From Anaerolineaceae bacterium (GTDB taxonomy: Bacteria; Chloroflexota; Anaerolineae; Anaerolineales; Villigracilaceae): a stretch of 36,475 bases of DNA. This document shows, piece by piece, positions 24,053 through 32,179 of the stretch; the first letter of the stretch is position 1; every line of letters begins with the position of its first letter. A model generated the notes under the pieces. It searched no databases, was not told where the DNA came from, and worked only from the letters and a program-made list of their open reading frames with translations. The position numbers and the translations under genes were made by a program. The DNA is taken from NCBI GenBank assembly GCA_009885945.1, contig VFJR01000117.1, forward strand, positions 1 to 36,475, read 5' to 3'.

Positions 24053-24496
24053 CTATTCACTGATCTTGATATGACCCAGCCCGAGTCTTTCCAAGACTTC
24101 GGCTTGAGCATTCCACATTTTGGCTTTTTCTTCCGCCTCAGCGTGGTCGTGCCCCACCAAATGCAGAGAGCCATGGACGACGAGCAATTGCACTTCATCA
24201 ATCAGTTCATGCCCTGCCGCATGCGCTTGTTGCGCGGCACGAGGGATCGAGATGAGGATATCGCCTAAGTACGCTGAACCAGTTTCAGGGTCCGATTCTG
24301 AAGCGGGGAAAGAAAGTACGTCGGTAGGCGCATCGATTCCTAGAAAATCGCGATTCAGTTCATGTAATTGATCATCATCAGTCAGTACGATGGTGATGTC
24401 ACCTGTGGCAAATTCATGCTTAAGTGTTTCGTTCGCGGCGCGCTCCAGCAAATCTTCATCAACAGACTGTTCGGGGAAAGGTTGAATATAAATCAC
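24053..24496 (-). CDS. ybeY: Endoribonuclease YbeY
   Basis: A zinc-dependent single-strand endoribonuclease needed for 16S rRNA maturation and ribosome quality control. The 147-residue protein has the metal site HGSLHLVGHDHAEAEEKAKMW with three histidines. The family more often reads GYDH, so a Tyr-to-His change is present. The start is GTG and overlaps the upstream gene's stop in GTGA. Confidence 0.94.
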   Translation of the reverse strand: MIYIQPFPEQSVDEDLLERAANETLKHEFATGDITIVLTDDDQLHELNRDFLGIDAPTDVLSFPASESDPETGSAYLGDILISIPRAAQQAHAAGHELIDEVQLLVVHGSLHLVGHDHAEAEEKAKMWNAQAEVLERLGLGHIKISE

Positions 24497-26616
24497 GAGT
24501 CTTTTCTCCTCACCAAGGTTGTGTCTTGATCTGGAAGTTTAATATTTGGATATTGAATACGCGGGTGATAGGTACCACGCATAGTGGTTACAAATGATTC
24601 GGTAATAAGATGCAAATCACGCAAAGTTAATAAGGTGTCATCCAATTGCCCATTCTTTTGCACGATGTCTATTACATTACGAACGAGCGCGCGCAAATCA
24701 TCATCAGTAGGCGGACGCTCAGCACGAGCACGCGCTTCAGTCGCATCAGCGAGCATAAGCAGGGCAGTTTCACGAGAAGCCGGACGTGGACCGGGATAAC
24801 GGAATTTTTCAATATCTACTTTTTTTACATCGCCTTTTGCGGCTTCCATGGCTTGATTGTATTGATAGCGAGTAATCAGCGTGCCATGATGCTCGAGCAT
24901 AAAATCTTCCAAACGGCTCGGCAAGCGATATTTACGCGCCATTTGTACACCATCAGTGACATGCCTAATAATTAATTGTGCAGTATTCTCTGCATCCATA
25001 TCATCATGCTTATCCAAGTTAGTAGGGTCTTGATTCTCAATAAAAAAATTGGGATTATTGGCTTTGCCCACATCATGAAAAAGCGCGCCCACGCGGGTTA
25101 ACAAAGGATCTGCGCCAATTTTTTCTGCGGCTTGTTCGGCAAGATTGGCAACCTGTAAGCTATGTTGATATGTGCCCGGTGCGCTATTGAGAAAGAATTT
25201 TAACAACGGAGAATCTGGTCTGGATATTTCTAACAATTGAAGCGCTGTGGCAATGCCCAGTGTTTGCGCCAAGAAATATTGCCCAAGCAATGCCATGCCC
25301 GCTGAAAGAAATCCATTGCCAGCGGCGGCGCCCAGCAGTTGTGTAACTCCAAGCAGATCAATATCTGCAAAAGAAATGCGGTATGCAAACAATAAGCCCA
25401 TGCCAGAAAGAGCGATTGCGGCACCTGCTGTTACAAAAGACCAGAATCGGCGGGCAGGTCCTAATGCTAACAAGCCAAAAATTGAGGAAAAAAGATAATA
25501 AGGAAAAAGGTCAAGCGCATTCGGTAATCCATATGTAATTAACACACATAACGAAATAGAAATAACCAACGCAACTTCTGTGCCAAATAAAGTGGCGAGC
25601 AGTAACCCGGCAGCGGGCAGTGGAAATAGATATGGGATCACGGTGCGATTGGGGATGGCAAGCCGCGCCGCAAGTAGAAAAAAAATAAAGACAAAGGTGA
25701 TCACGAATAGACTACGTACGTCTCGTAAAACACGCATTCTCTTTCGGCGAAAGAAATAGGTATATATAAACGCGGAGGAAAGAATCGAAAGTATGGCGGC
25801 ACCGAGAGTATCCTGCCATTGTTGGCCAGGCTGAATCATGCCAAGCTGTTGTAATGCTTCTAGGTCTGATGGGGTGATAATCTCACCTTCGGGCACGACC
25901 ATTTCATCTTCTTTGTAGGTTTTTACAACAGGCTGAATTGCATCACGAGCACGCTGACGGGCAGCCTGAGTAAGTTCTTCACTATAAAAACTATTAGGCA
26001 CAACAAAAGCTGCCACCAGCGCAGTGACCAGATTGGTTTGCGGTTCATTTAAAGTGAGGCTGATTAAAGACGGGATATTTTTTTGCGCGGATTCCAAATC
26101 ATCTTCATGAATAGAACGGCGTACTACCTGTTCCAAGACCCTCAAGGTTTCTGCTTGTATCGTCTCCCAACGTGCGCTTGAAATTGCGAGCACATAATCA
26201 ATTGACTTTGGATCAAGGCGCGCATCACTTAACTGAGCAAGCATTTCCTTTTTTTGATCAACAGCCAAGAGTGCATCATCACGAACAGATGTAATATTTT
26301 GTAAAGCTGTTTGCAGGCTTTCAATTTGCTGACGGCCGATGGTTGAATCTGGAGATGTATATATAGAAGAGACCGCACTTTCTGCGGCTTGTCTTGCTTC
26401 TTCAGTACGAACTTCACTTACATATTCGCTATCGGTAGGGGCAAAGAGATTATAAGGAGCAACATCTCCTATTGCGAGTGGCGGCGCATTGGGTCTTAAT
26501 CCAATAGGCTGGGTCAGCGCAATGAACGCCACCACGCTAACCAATAACAGCAGGAGAATCTGTAATGCACGGACGCGCTTTGGAAGTAATTTTGTGCGCG
26601 ATAATCCAATGGTCAT
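24493..26616 (-). CDS. pgpH: 7TM-HD (PgpH-like) membrane phosphodiesterase
   Basis: A 707-residue protein of the 7TMR-HDED plus HDIG family, whose Listeria member PgpH degrades cyclic di-AMP. It has one N-terminal membrane helix (residues about 15-35), a large extracytoplasmic region with APYNLFAPTDSEYVSE, about seven membrane helices, and a cytoplasmic HD domain. The HD domain contains PGTYQHSLQVANLAEQAA and LFHDVGKANNP, then HHGT. I chose the ATG at 26616, just after the yqeY stop. A longer frame is open to 26673 but would overlap yqeY by about 50 bases. It stands directly before ybeY, as in Firmicutes. Confidence 0.9.
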   Translation of the reverse strand: MTIGLSRTKLLPKRVRALQILLLLLVSVVAFIALTQPIGLRPNAPPLAIGDVAPYNLFAPTDSEYVSEVRTEEARQAAESAVSSIYTSPDSTIGRQQIESLQTALQNITSVRDDALLAVDQKKEMLAQLSDARLDPKSIDYVLAISSARWETIQAETLRVLEQVVRRSIHEDDLESAQKNIPSLISLTLNEPQTNLVTALVAAFVVPNSFYSEELTQAARQRARDAIQPVVKTYKEDEMVVPEGEIITPSDLEALQQLGMIQPGQQWQDTLGAAILSILSSAFIYTYFFRRKRMRVLRDVRSLFVITFVFIFFLLAARLAIPNRTVIPYLFPLPAAGLLLATLFGTEVALVISISLCVLITYGLPNALDLFPYYLFSSIFGLLALGPARRFWSFVTAGAAIALSGMGLLFAYRISFADIDLLGVTQLLGAAAGNGFLSAGMALLGQYFLAQTLGIATALQLLEISRPDSPLLKFFLNSAPGTYQHSLQVANLAEQAAEKIGADPLLTRVGALFHDVGKANNPNFFIENQDPTNLDKHDDMDAENTAQLIIRHVTDGVQMARKYRLPSRLEDFMLEHHGTLITRYQYNQAMEAAKGDVKKVDIEKFRYPGPRPASRETALLMLADATEARARAERPPTDDDLRALVRNVIDIVQKNGQLDDTLLTLRDLHLITESFVTTMRGTYHPRIQYPNIKLPDQDTTLVRRKDS

Positions 26617-26620
26617 GAGG

Positions 26621-27067
26621 TTATTTTTGCAGTAACTCACGCACTGTAGCGCTGACCACGTCATTAGGCGCACGTCCCGCCACTTTACCCATGACGATCT
26701 TCATTACCTTCCCCATGTCTGCCGCAGAAGCGGCACCTGTTTCAGTGATGGCTGCTTGAACGAGAGCACGCAATTCTTCTACGGGCATAGCTTGAGGCAG
26801 AAATACTTCAAGGATTTTAATTTCGACCTCGTTCTCTGCGGCTAAATCTGCGCGGTTGGCTTTTTTTGCTTCTTCCAAAGCCTCACGGCGATTCTTCACT
26901 TCTTTTTGGATGAGTCCAATAACTGCTAGGTCATCCAAGCTGATGCGTTTGTCTACTTCCACTTGTTTGACAGCCGCCAAAACCATACGGATAGTACGCT
27001 TGCGTACTTCATCGCCACTTTTCATGGCTTCTTTAATAGAGTCGTTGAGTTGAGTTTTAATGTCCAT
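26621..27067 (-). CDS. yqeY: GatB/YqeY domain protein
   Basis: A 148-residue helical protein resembling the C-terminal tail domain of GatB, the tRNA-dependent amidotransferase subunit. Features are LNDSIKEAMKSGDEVRKRTIRMVLAA, EIKILEVFLPQAMPVEEL, and GKVMKIVMGKVAGRAPNDVVS near the end. Its cellular role is unproven; a tRNA-binding role is assumed from similarity. It is the first gene of the yqeY-pgpH-ybeY-dgkA-endonuclease operon, with its stop four bases before the pgpH start. Confidence 0.93.
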   Translation of the reverse strand: MDIKTQLNDSIKEAMKSGDEVRKRTIRMVLAAVKQVEVDKRISLDDLAVIGLIQKEVKNRREALEEAKKANRADLAAENEVEIKILEVFLPQAMPVEELRALVQAAITETGAASAADMGKVMKIVMGKVAGRAPNDVVSATVRELLQK

Positions 27068-27100
27068 AATATGATTATACCTTTTTAATGAAATACACTT

Positions 27101-27955
27101 TTACCCAAACACTGCAATCACCATCACCCCGGCAAACACAATTGCAGAGCCTACTACCCTAATGCCGCCCATTTCTTCATTTAGAAACTTCCACCCTAAG
27201 AATGCGCCGATGACTGCGCTAACCTCACGAATTGCACCTGAATAACTTAAAGGGGCAATCGTATATGCAAAAAGCGCCAGCATATAAGCCACCATCCCTA
27301 AGAAGCCGCCCAGCAATAAATAACCACTGTGACTCTTCCACATGTCCATAAAGTGACTCCAACCGTAGCGCCGCGCAAGGTAAGGCGTGGTGATGAATGG
27401 AACCATCACGAACATAGAAATTCCATAAGGCATGGCGGGACCATTTTTTACCGCAGTGCCATCTATAAATGTATACATTGAAATAACGAGGGCAACAGCC
27501 AAAGCAATTAGAATACCGCGCATATGTGGTTTTTGCTCCTGGCTTTGAATTAACGTTGTCGCGCCAATGACGATCATACCGCCTGTAATCATCGCCAAGC
27601 CAATGTATCCGCCTGCGGTTAATTTTTCGTGCAGAAAAATAGCAGACCATAATACGAGCAAGGCGGGCGCAGCTCCGCGCGCAATGGGATACACCAGCGA
27701 AAAATCATGGTCACTATAAGCATTGCACAATAAGATGAAATAAATAGCTTCCAAGGTCATACTGATGAGGGCAAACAACCACATCGAACGCGGCGGCAAA
27801 CCAGTAAAAAATATAAAGCCTAGAGAAAAAATGCCACTGAGAATGACCTGCCAGCCCATTGCAATAAATTTCTCTTCAGAATTTTTTAAGAGAAAATTCC
27901 AAACAGCGTGCATAGAAGCGGACAGAAAGAGTAATATAAGCGCAAGAATTGGCAT
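27101..27955 (-). CDS. EamA/DMT-family transporter
   Basis: A 284-residue inner membrane protein with ten predicted helices formed by two EamA repeats (about 1-135 and 145-284). The first repeat ends with FLHEKLTAGGYIGLAMITGGMIVIG and the second with FLNEEMGGIRVVGSAIVFAGVMVI, the usual ends of this drug/metabolite transporter fold. The substrate is not predictable. It is preceded by two hairpins and lies 33 bases before yqeY. Confidence 0.88.
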   Translation of the reverse strand: MPILALILLFLSASMHAVWNFLLKNSEEKFIAMGWQVILSGIFSLGFIFFTGLPPRSMWLFALISMTLEAIYFILLCNAYSDHDFSLVYPIARGAAPALLVLWSAIFLHEKLTAGGYIGLAMITGGMIVIGATTLIQSQEQKPHMRGILIALAVALVISMYTFIDGTAVKNGPAMPYGISMFVMVPFITTPYLARRYGWSHFMDMWKSHSGYLLLGGFLGMVAYMLALFAYTIAPLSYSGAIREVSAVIGAFLGWKFLNEEMGGIRVVGSAIVFAGVMVIAVFG

Positions 27956-27977
27956 TGATCATTACCTCATAGATAGC

Positions 27978-28026
27978 AAAAAGAATGACCGCCGTCTCAC
28001 CTTCAAGAACATCGGTCATTCTTTTT
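27978..28026. terminator. Bidirectional terminator between the SDR and EamA genes
   Basis: AAAAAGAATGACCG (27978-27991) and CGGTCATTCTTTTT (28013-28026) are perfect 14-nt complements. It lies after the stop of the SDR gene on the minus strand. Confidence 0.85.
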
Positions 28027-28029
28027 ATG

Positions 28030-28086
28030 TAACTGACCTTACGCAATCTAAGGAAACCTGCGGGACGTTCTGCGTAAGGTCAGTTA
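28030..28086. repeat. Inverted repeat with 16-nt arms
   Basis: TAACTGACCTTACGCA (28030-28045) and TGCGTAAGGTCAGTTA (28071-28086) are perfect complements. The loop holds AAACCTGCGGGACG (28054-28067), identical to the right arm of the inverted repeat at 19657-19709. It sits between the SDR stop and the terminator at 27978-28026. Confidence 0.75.
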
Positions 28087-28109
28087 TGTAAATCAGGTCT
28101 GCATTCGGT

Positions 28110-28778
28110 CTAGTATAACGGAATTCTTGCACCTGTAATCTTCGCCGCCTCGTCTGAAAATAAATATTTCATTGTAGAAACGATCTCGGCAGGGGTTGTG
28201 CCTGTGCCTTTATTCTCAGTATCAATGGCTTTTACTTGGATAATATTTGCAGTAACATTTACAGATTTAAGTTCCGCGGCGAGGCTGAGTACAAAATTTT
28301 CCTGCGCGGCTTTGGTCGCGGTGTATACGGCAGATTTACCGGGCGGGCTTGTCACAGTAGATGCCGAGATGGCGATTACTCGTCCCCACTGACTGGCTGC
28401 TAAATAGGGAGAAAATGTTTGGAACAAATTAAAGGTTGTACGCACATGTTGATTAAGCATGAACTCCAAATCATCTTGAGTGGACTCGGCGAAGGTCTTG
28501 CCGCCCACCCACCCGCCGACCAGATGAAATACAGCGTGGATTCCGCCTAATGCGGCAGAGGCAGCTTCCGCCGAGGCGCGAAGCGTTTTTACATCGAGCA
28601 AATTAAGGGTTTGGGCGTAGAGTCTTTCGCTGGGCAGGTTAAGCTCACTCGTTAAGGAATCTAATTTATTTTGATCTATATCCAGCAATGCAAGCTTGTG
28701 CCCAAGCGCGGCAAATGTTTTTGCAGTGAGATTGCCTAGTACCCCAGTGGCGCCGGTAATAACAATATTTTTTGTCAT
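28110..28778 (-). CDS. Short-chain dehydrogenase/reductase
   Basis: A 222-residue NAD(P)-dependent Rossmann-fold enzyme. The cofactor motif is TGATGVLGNLTAKTF near the N-terminus and an aspartate at the end of beta-2 (LLDID) suggests preference for NAD(H). The active site is ISASTVTSPPGKSAVYTATKAA with Ser, Tyr and Lys. It is the last gene of the riboflavin-related minus-strand group, 14 bases after ribA. The link to riboflavin is only positional. Confidence 0.88.
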   Translation of the reverse strand: MTKNIVITGATGVLGNLTAKTFAALGHKLALLDIDQNKLDSLTSELNLPSERLYAQTLNLLDVKTLRASAEAASAALGGIHAVFHLVGGWVGGKTFAESTQDDLEFMLNQHVRTTFNLFQTFSPYLAASQWGRVIAISASTVTSPPGKSAVYTATKAAQENFVLSLAAELKSVNVTANIIQVKAIDTENKGTGTTPAEIVSTMKYLFSDEAAKITGARIPLY

Positions 28779-28792
28779 GTTGTCATCTAATT

Positions 28793-29497
28793 TTATAAAA
28801 CCTTAAAGTTACTTTTCGTCTCGCGGAAATCGATCATATGACCCGATTTTGCGGCTTTTGTTTGAAGATAAAAACGATTATGCTCATTAGAGGGCAAGAC
28901 ATGCGCAATGCGTCCATTTACTTTAATACCGTATTGAGTAAGTTGATTAATTTTTTTAGGATTATTGGTCATCAACTGAATAGAGCGCACTTTAAGTAAT
29001 TGCAACATTTGCGCAGCAATTTCATAATCCCGCTCATCATCATGGAAGCCTAACGCAAGATTTGCCTCCACAGTATCCAAACCTTGATCTTGTAAGTGAT
29101 AGGCACGAATTTTATTAATCAGACCAATGCCGCGTCCTTCCTGACGCAAATATAAAACAATGCCTTTATCCATTTTGCCAATTTTTTTCAACGCGGCTTC
29201 CAATTGGTCGCGGCAATCACAGCGTAATGAGCCGATCACATCACCCGTTAAACATTCGGAATGTAAACGCACAGGCACATCTTCTGCGTCAAATATTTCA
29301 CCTTTGATAATAGCAACATGTTCTTTGTTATCACGGTTATTTGAGAAAGCCACGATATGGAAATCGCCAAAACGCGATGGCAATTCTGCGATGGCTTCAA
29401 TACGCGCATAAATTTTTCCGTCTTCATATTCAGTTTGGTCTTGATGCATGTTTTCATTCAAAACAAGTTGAATTTGTTCATGTGTGGTTGAAGTCAT
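28793..29497 (-). CDS. ribA: GTP cyclohydrolase II
   Basis: It opens GTP in the first step of riboflavin synthesis. The 234-residue protein has the zinc-binding HSECLTGDVIGSLRCDC with three cysteines and the catalytic LYLRQEGRGIGLINKIRAY. Further signatures are DTVEANLALGFHDDERDY and LMTNNPKKI. The DHBP synthase domain of fused RibBA is absent, so ribB must be elsewhere. GAGGAAAT precedes the ATG. It starts seven bases after the reductase gene. Confidence 0.95.
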   Translation of the reverse strand: MTSTTHEQIQLVLNENMHQDQTEYEDGKIYARIEAIAELPSRFGDFHIVAFSNNRDNKEHVAIIKGEIFDAEDVPVRLHSECLTGDVIGSLRCDCRDQLEAALKKIGKMDKGIVLYLRQEGRGIGLINKIRAYHLQDQGLDTVEANLALGFHDDERDYEIAAQMLQLLKVRSIQLMTNNPKKINQLTQYGIKVNGRIAHVLPSNEHNRFYLQTKAAKSGHMIDFRETKSNFKVL

Positions 29498-29504
29498 ATT
29501 TCCT

Positions 29505-30182
29505 CTATAGTTTATATCTTAAGAAGACCCCGCCATCTTCCCATTTTTGAACATCGATTAATTGAAGCTGCAGCGCAGCTTCACGCGTTAACCCAAGCCC
29601 ATCTGCTACTGTAGGCGCATTCAAACCGCCAAACATTAAGGGTGCAAGATAGATCGTAATTTCGTCCACCAAGCCTAAACGCATCAATTCAAAATTAAGC
29701 GTACCGCCGCCCTCCACCATCAAATGATCGACGCCAATTTCCTTAAGCGTTTCTACCATTAACTTTAAATTAACACGCGCTTCACTATGAACAAAAACCT
29801 GCACATCCCTTGCCCTTAAAAACTTGAGTTGCTCATTAGATGTCTGCTCTGTTGTAAATATTACGAGTTTGGCAGGACCTGTATTTAAAAAATTGGAGTC
29901 TGCTTTGATATCCGCAACTGTAGCCACTCCCACCTTAATAGGATTAGGCGAAAGCCCGCGCTGAATCCTACTCTCACGCAGCGCTTCGCTCTTCACTGTC
30001 AGCTTGGGATTTTCTTCCAGCAGCGTTTTCCCCCCGACGATGATTCCATCCGCGAGCGCGCGCAATTCATCCACACGTTCTTTATCGCGCTTTGATGAGA
30101 TCAACGAGCCTTTACGCTCAAAGGTATCAATCTTTCCATCAGCTGTCATGGCAACATTGATAAATGTATAAGGGCGGTTCAT
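29505..30182 (-). CDS. RibD C-terminal-type pyrimidine reductase
   Basis: A 225-residue protein of the dihydrofolate-reductase-like RibD_C fold. In riboflavin synthesis this fold reduces the ribosylamino pyrimidine intermediate with NADPH. It begins RPYTFINVAMTADGKID, followed by ALADGIIVGGKTLLEENPKLT and VEGGGTLNFELMRLGLVDEI. The N-terminal deaminase domain of bacterial RibD is missing, so it resembles stand-alone archaeal or fungal Rib7. With ribA next to it a riboflavin role is likely. I saw no FMN riboswitch in the 154 bases upstream. Confidence 0.87.
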   Translation of the reverse strand: MNRPYTFINVAMTADGKIDTFERKGSLISSKRDKERVDELRALADGIIVGGKTLLEENPKLTVKSEALRESRIQRGLSPNPIKVGVATVADIKADSNFLNTGPAKLVIFTTEQTSNEQLKFLRARDVQVFVHSEARVNLKLMVETLKEIGVDHLMVEGGGTLNFELMRLGLVDEITIYLAPLMFGGLNAPTVADGLGLTREAALQLQLIDVQKWEDGGVFLRYKL

Positions 30183-30190
30183 AAGGCTAA

Positions 30191-30225
30191 GTGTCAGGTA
30201 TCAGGTGTCAGATGTCAAGTGTTAG
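30191..30225. repeat. Five 7-nt tandem units
   Basis: GTGTCAG, GTATCAG, GTGTCAG, ATGTCAA and GTGTTAG follow each other just upstream of the pyrimidine reductase gene. They are flanked by GGCTAA (30185-30190) and TTAGCC (30222-30227). Confidence 0.65.
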
Positions 30226-30336
30226 CCTGCAATGTTTCAACAATGAATTTAGCACGAAGCAACAATGTCCACTGTATGAAAAAGACATATGCTTGTTGAA
30301 CAAATCACATTTTAGAATAAAGGCAACCAAATTCTC

Positions 30337-30654
30337 ATGAGCAAACAAGTCGAATTCAATGGCATAGAGATCAACGCAAGTGAAGACAATATCTCAACCA
30401 AAAATCTATTTGATTTCGCCGAAGATTTAATGGGAAAACTCGGCTCAGAGATGGATGATCAAGATCAGAATTTCAGCATGCAAATTCACACAGATTTTTA
30501 CTCGAACAGGCCGCCCAAACACCGCGTCTTCGTCAATGGGCTCTCCAGTGAACGAACCAGAATTAAACTAATCCGAATTCTAAAGCGCACAACCACAATA
30601 TTCACAGATGAGTCAACGATGAGCTTAAACATTAACCTTGCAATACATGACTAA
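30337..30654 (+). CDS. Small conserved-looking protein of unknown function
   Basis: A 105-residue soluble protein that I do not recognise. It is acidic in the first half (FAEDLMGKLGSEMDDQDQ) and more basic in the second (RTRIKLIRILKRTT), with no membrane segment, signal or cysteine. The reading frame runs unbroken and is followed by a strong terminator seven bases after the stop. Its codon use looks like that of its neighbours. These points support a real gene; no strong ribosome site is seen. Confidence 0.6.
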   Translation: MSKQVEFNGIEINASEDNISTKNLFDFAEDLMGKLGSEMDDQDQNFSMQIHTDFYSNRPPKHRVFVNGLSSERTRIKLIRILKRTTTIFTDESTMSLNINLAIHD

Positions 30655-30660
30655 AAATAG

Positions 30661-30711
30661 CAGTAAATAAAAAAAACGATGTCTTAAGACATCGTTTTTT
30701 TTTATTTACTG
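30661..30711 (+). terminator. Very long near-perfect palindromic terminator
   Basis: The sequence from CAGTAAATAA to TTATTTACTG is a 51-nt palindrome with one extra T. The inner stem AACGATGTCTT / AAGACATCGTT is followed by nine T. Confidence 0.88.
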
Positions 30712-30720
30712 AAACAAGTG

Positions 30721-30726
30721 TAAAAT
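30721..30726 (+). promoter_or_regulatory. Candidate -10 element (TAAAAT) for the class V aminotransferase gene
   Basis: GTGTAAAAT lies 30 bases before the ATG at 30757, directly after the terminator at 30661-30711. Confidence 0.3.
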
Positions 30727-30756
30727 TGCCTTGTCAGTTAAAACTAGGAGAATTTT

Positions 30757-32160
30757 ATGCCAAACGAATCCCCCGAATTAAAAAAATTTATCGGCGCTTA
30801 CCCCGCCTACTTAAATACAAAATCAATTGACGAACTGCGCGTAAAAGAATATTCACGGCTTGATCGTGGTGAACATATCTATCTTGATTACACAGGCGGC
30901 GGCATTTACGCCGAATCACAGATCAAAAAACACCAGCAAATGTTAGCTGAAAATGTGTTCGGCAACCCTCATTCATCCAACCCAACATCACTGGCGGCAA
31001 CAAAACTGGTAGAAGGTGCGCGTGAATATATTTTGCACTTCTTCAATGCTGACCCCAATGAATATGTTGCCATCTTTACAGCCAACGCCAGCGGCGCGCT
31101 AAAACTCATCGGCGAATCCTATCCATTTTCAAATGGACGCTATCTGCTCACATTTGACAATCACAACTCAGTCAATGGAATTCGAGAGTTTGCCCACGCA
31201 CGAGGCGCAGATGTAACTTACATTCCCATCTCACTCCCCGATATGCAAGTAGACGCATCACAACTAGAACGAGAATTGGCTCAGCCTTCGAAAAATGGAA
31301 ACAACCTTTTTGCCTACCCCGCGCAATCTAACTTCTCCTCGGTCAAACATCCGCTGGAGTGGATCGAAAAAGCCCACGCCCACGGCTGGGATGTTCTGCT
31401 GGATGCGGCGGCATATGTGCCCACTAATAAACTTGATCTCAGCAAAATAAAACCAGATTTTGTACCTGTATCATTTTATAAAATGTTTGGCTACCCAACA
31501 GGTCTTGGCACATTAATTGCGCGCAAATCTGCTTTAGCAAAATTACACCGCCCCTGGTTTGCAGGCGGCACGATCACAGTCGCATCTGTGCAAGGCGACA
31601 GGCACTATCTCGCCGAAGGAGCAACCGCCTTCGAAGACGGAACATTAGATTATCTCAACATCCCCGCCATTAAGATCGGATTAAAGCATATCGAATCAAT
31701 TGGTTATGAGGTTATCAATCAACGCGTGTATACACTAACAGGTTGGCTGCTGGACAACTTAACGCAAATGAAACACAGTACTGGGATTCCGCTTGTGCGC
31801 GTCTTTGGTCCCACTACAGCAGAAGGACGCGGCGGTGCAGTAACCGTCAACTTTTACGACAAGAATGATAAAGCCTTCGATCACCGTTTTATTGAAGCAG
31901 AAGCAAACAAAGTTAATATCTCGCTGCGGACAGGCTGTTTCTGTAACCCCGGCGCGGGCGAAATTGCACTCGGCATTTCACGTGTGGAATTGGATGTATG
32001 TTTTACATCTCCACAGCACCACGACAGAATGACCATTGACGACTTCCGCTTATGCATTGACGGTAAATCAAGCGGCGCGGTGAGGATATCGGTGGGGATG
32101 GTCACGAACTTTAATGATGTACAGGCTTTGCTCTCTTTTGCAAGAGGGTTGTTGAGTTAA
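30757..32160 (+). CDS. Molybdenum cofactor sulfurase-like class V aminotransferase
   Basis: A 467-residue PLP enzyme of the cysteine-desulfurase fold. YLDYTGGGIYAESQIKKHQ and GNPHSSNPTS mark the N-terminal region. The PLP lysine is K242 in SFYKMFGYPTG. The C394-F-C396 pair in LRTGCFCNPGAGE corresponds to the persulfide-forming cysteine loop of molybdenum cofactor sulfurases such as human MOCOS. The MOSC domain that follows in MOCOS is missing, so it is an aminotransferase-only form. Likely activity is sulfur transfer from cysteine; the acceptor is not shown. A selenocysteine-lyase-like role cannot be excluded. AGGAG lies six bases before the ATG. It heads an operon with DinB, YwbE and a membrane protein. 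Confidence 0.82.
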   Translation: MPNESPELKKFIGAYPAYLNTKSIDELRVKEYSRLDRGEHIYLDYTGGGIYAESQIKKHQQMLAENVFGNPHSSNPTSLAATKLVEGAREYILHFFNADPNEYVAIFTANASGALKLIGESYPFSNGRYLLTFDNHNSVNGIREFAHARGADVTYIPISLPDMQVDASQLERELAQPSKNGNNLFAYPAQSNFSSVKHPLEWIEKAHAHGWDVLLDAAAYVPTNKLDLSKIKPDFVPVSFYKMFGYPTGLGTLIARKSALAKLHRPWFAGGTITVASVQGDRHYLAEGATAFEDGTLDYLNIPAIKIGLKHIESIGYEVINQRVYTLTGWLLDNLTQMKHSTGIPLVRVFGPTTAEGRGGAVTVNFYDKNDKAFDHRFIEAEANKVNISLRTGCFCNPGAGEIALGISRVELDVCFTSPQHHDRMTIDDFRLCIDGKSSGAVRISVGMVTNFNDVQALLSFARGLLS

Positions 32161-32179
32161 AAATATCCAAAGGAAAACA

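Noticed and set aside
26616-26673. Longer start for the 7TM-HD protein at 26673
   Set aside because: It would overlap yqeY by about 50 bases and add a segment with no family counterpart. The ATG at 26616 follows the yqeY stop directly.
30183-30336. FMN riboswitch upstream of the riboflavin genes
   Set aside because: None of the conserved RFN blocks is visible on the minus strand. Only tandem 7-nt units and AT-rich sequence are seen.
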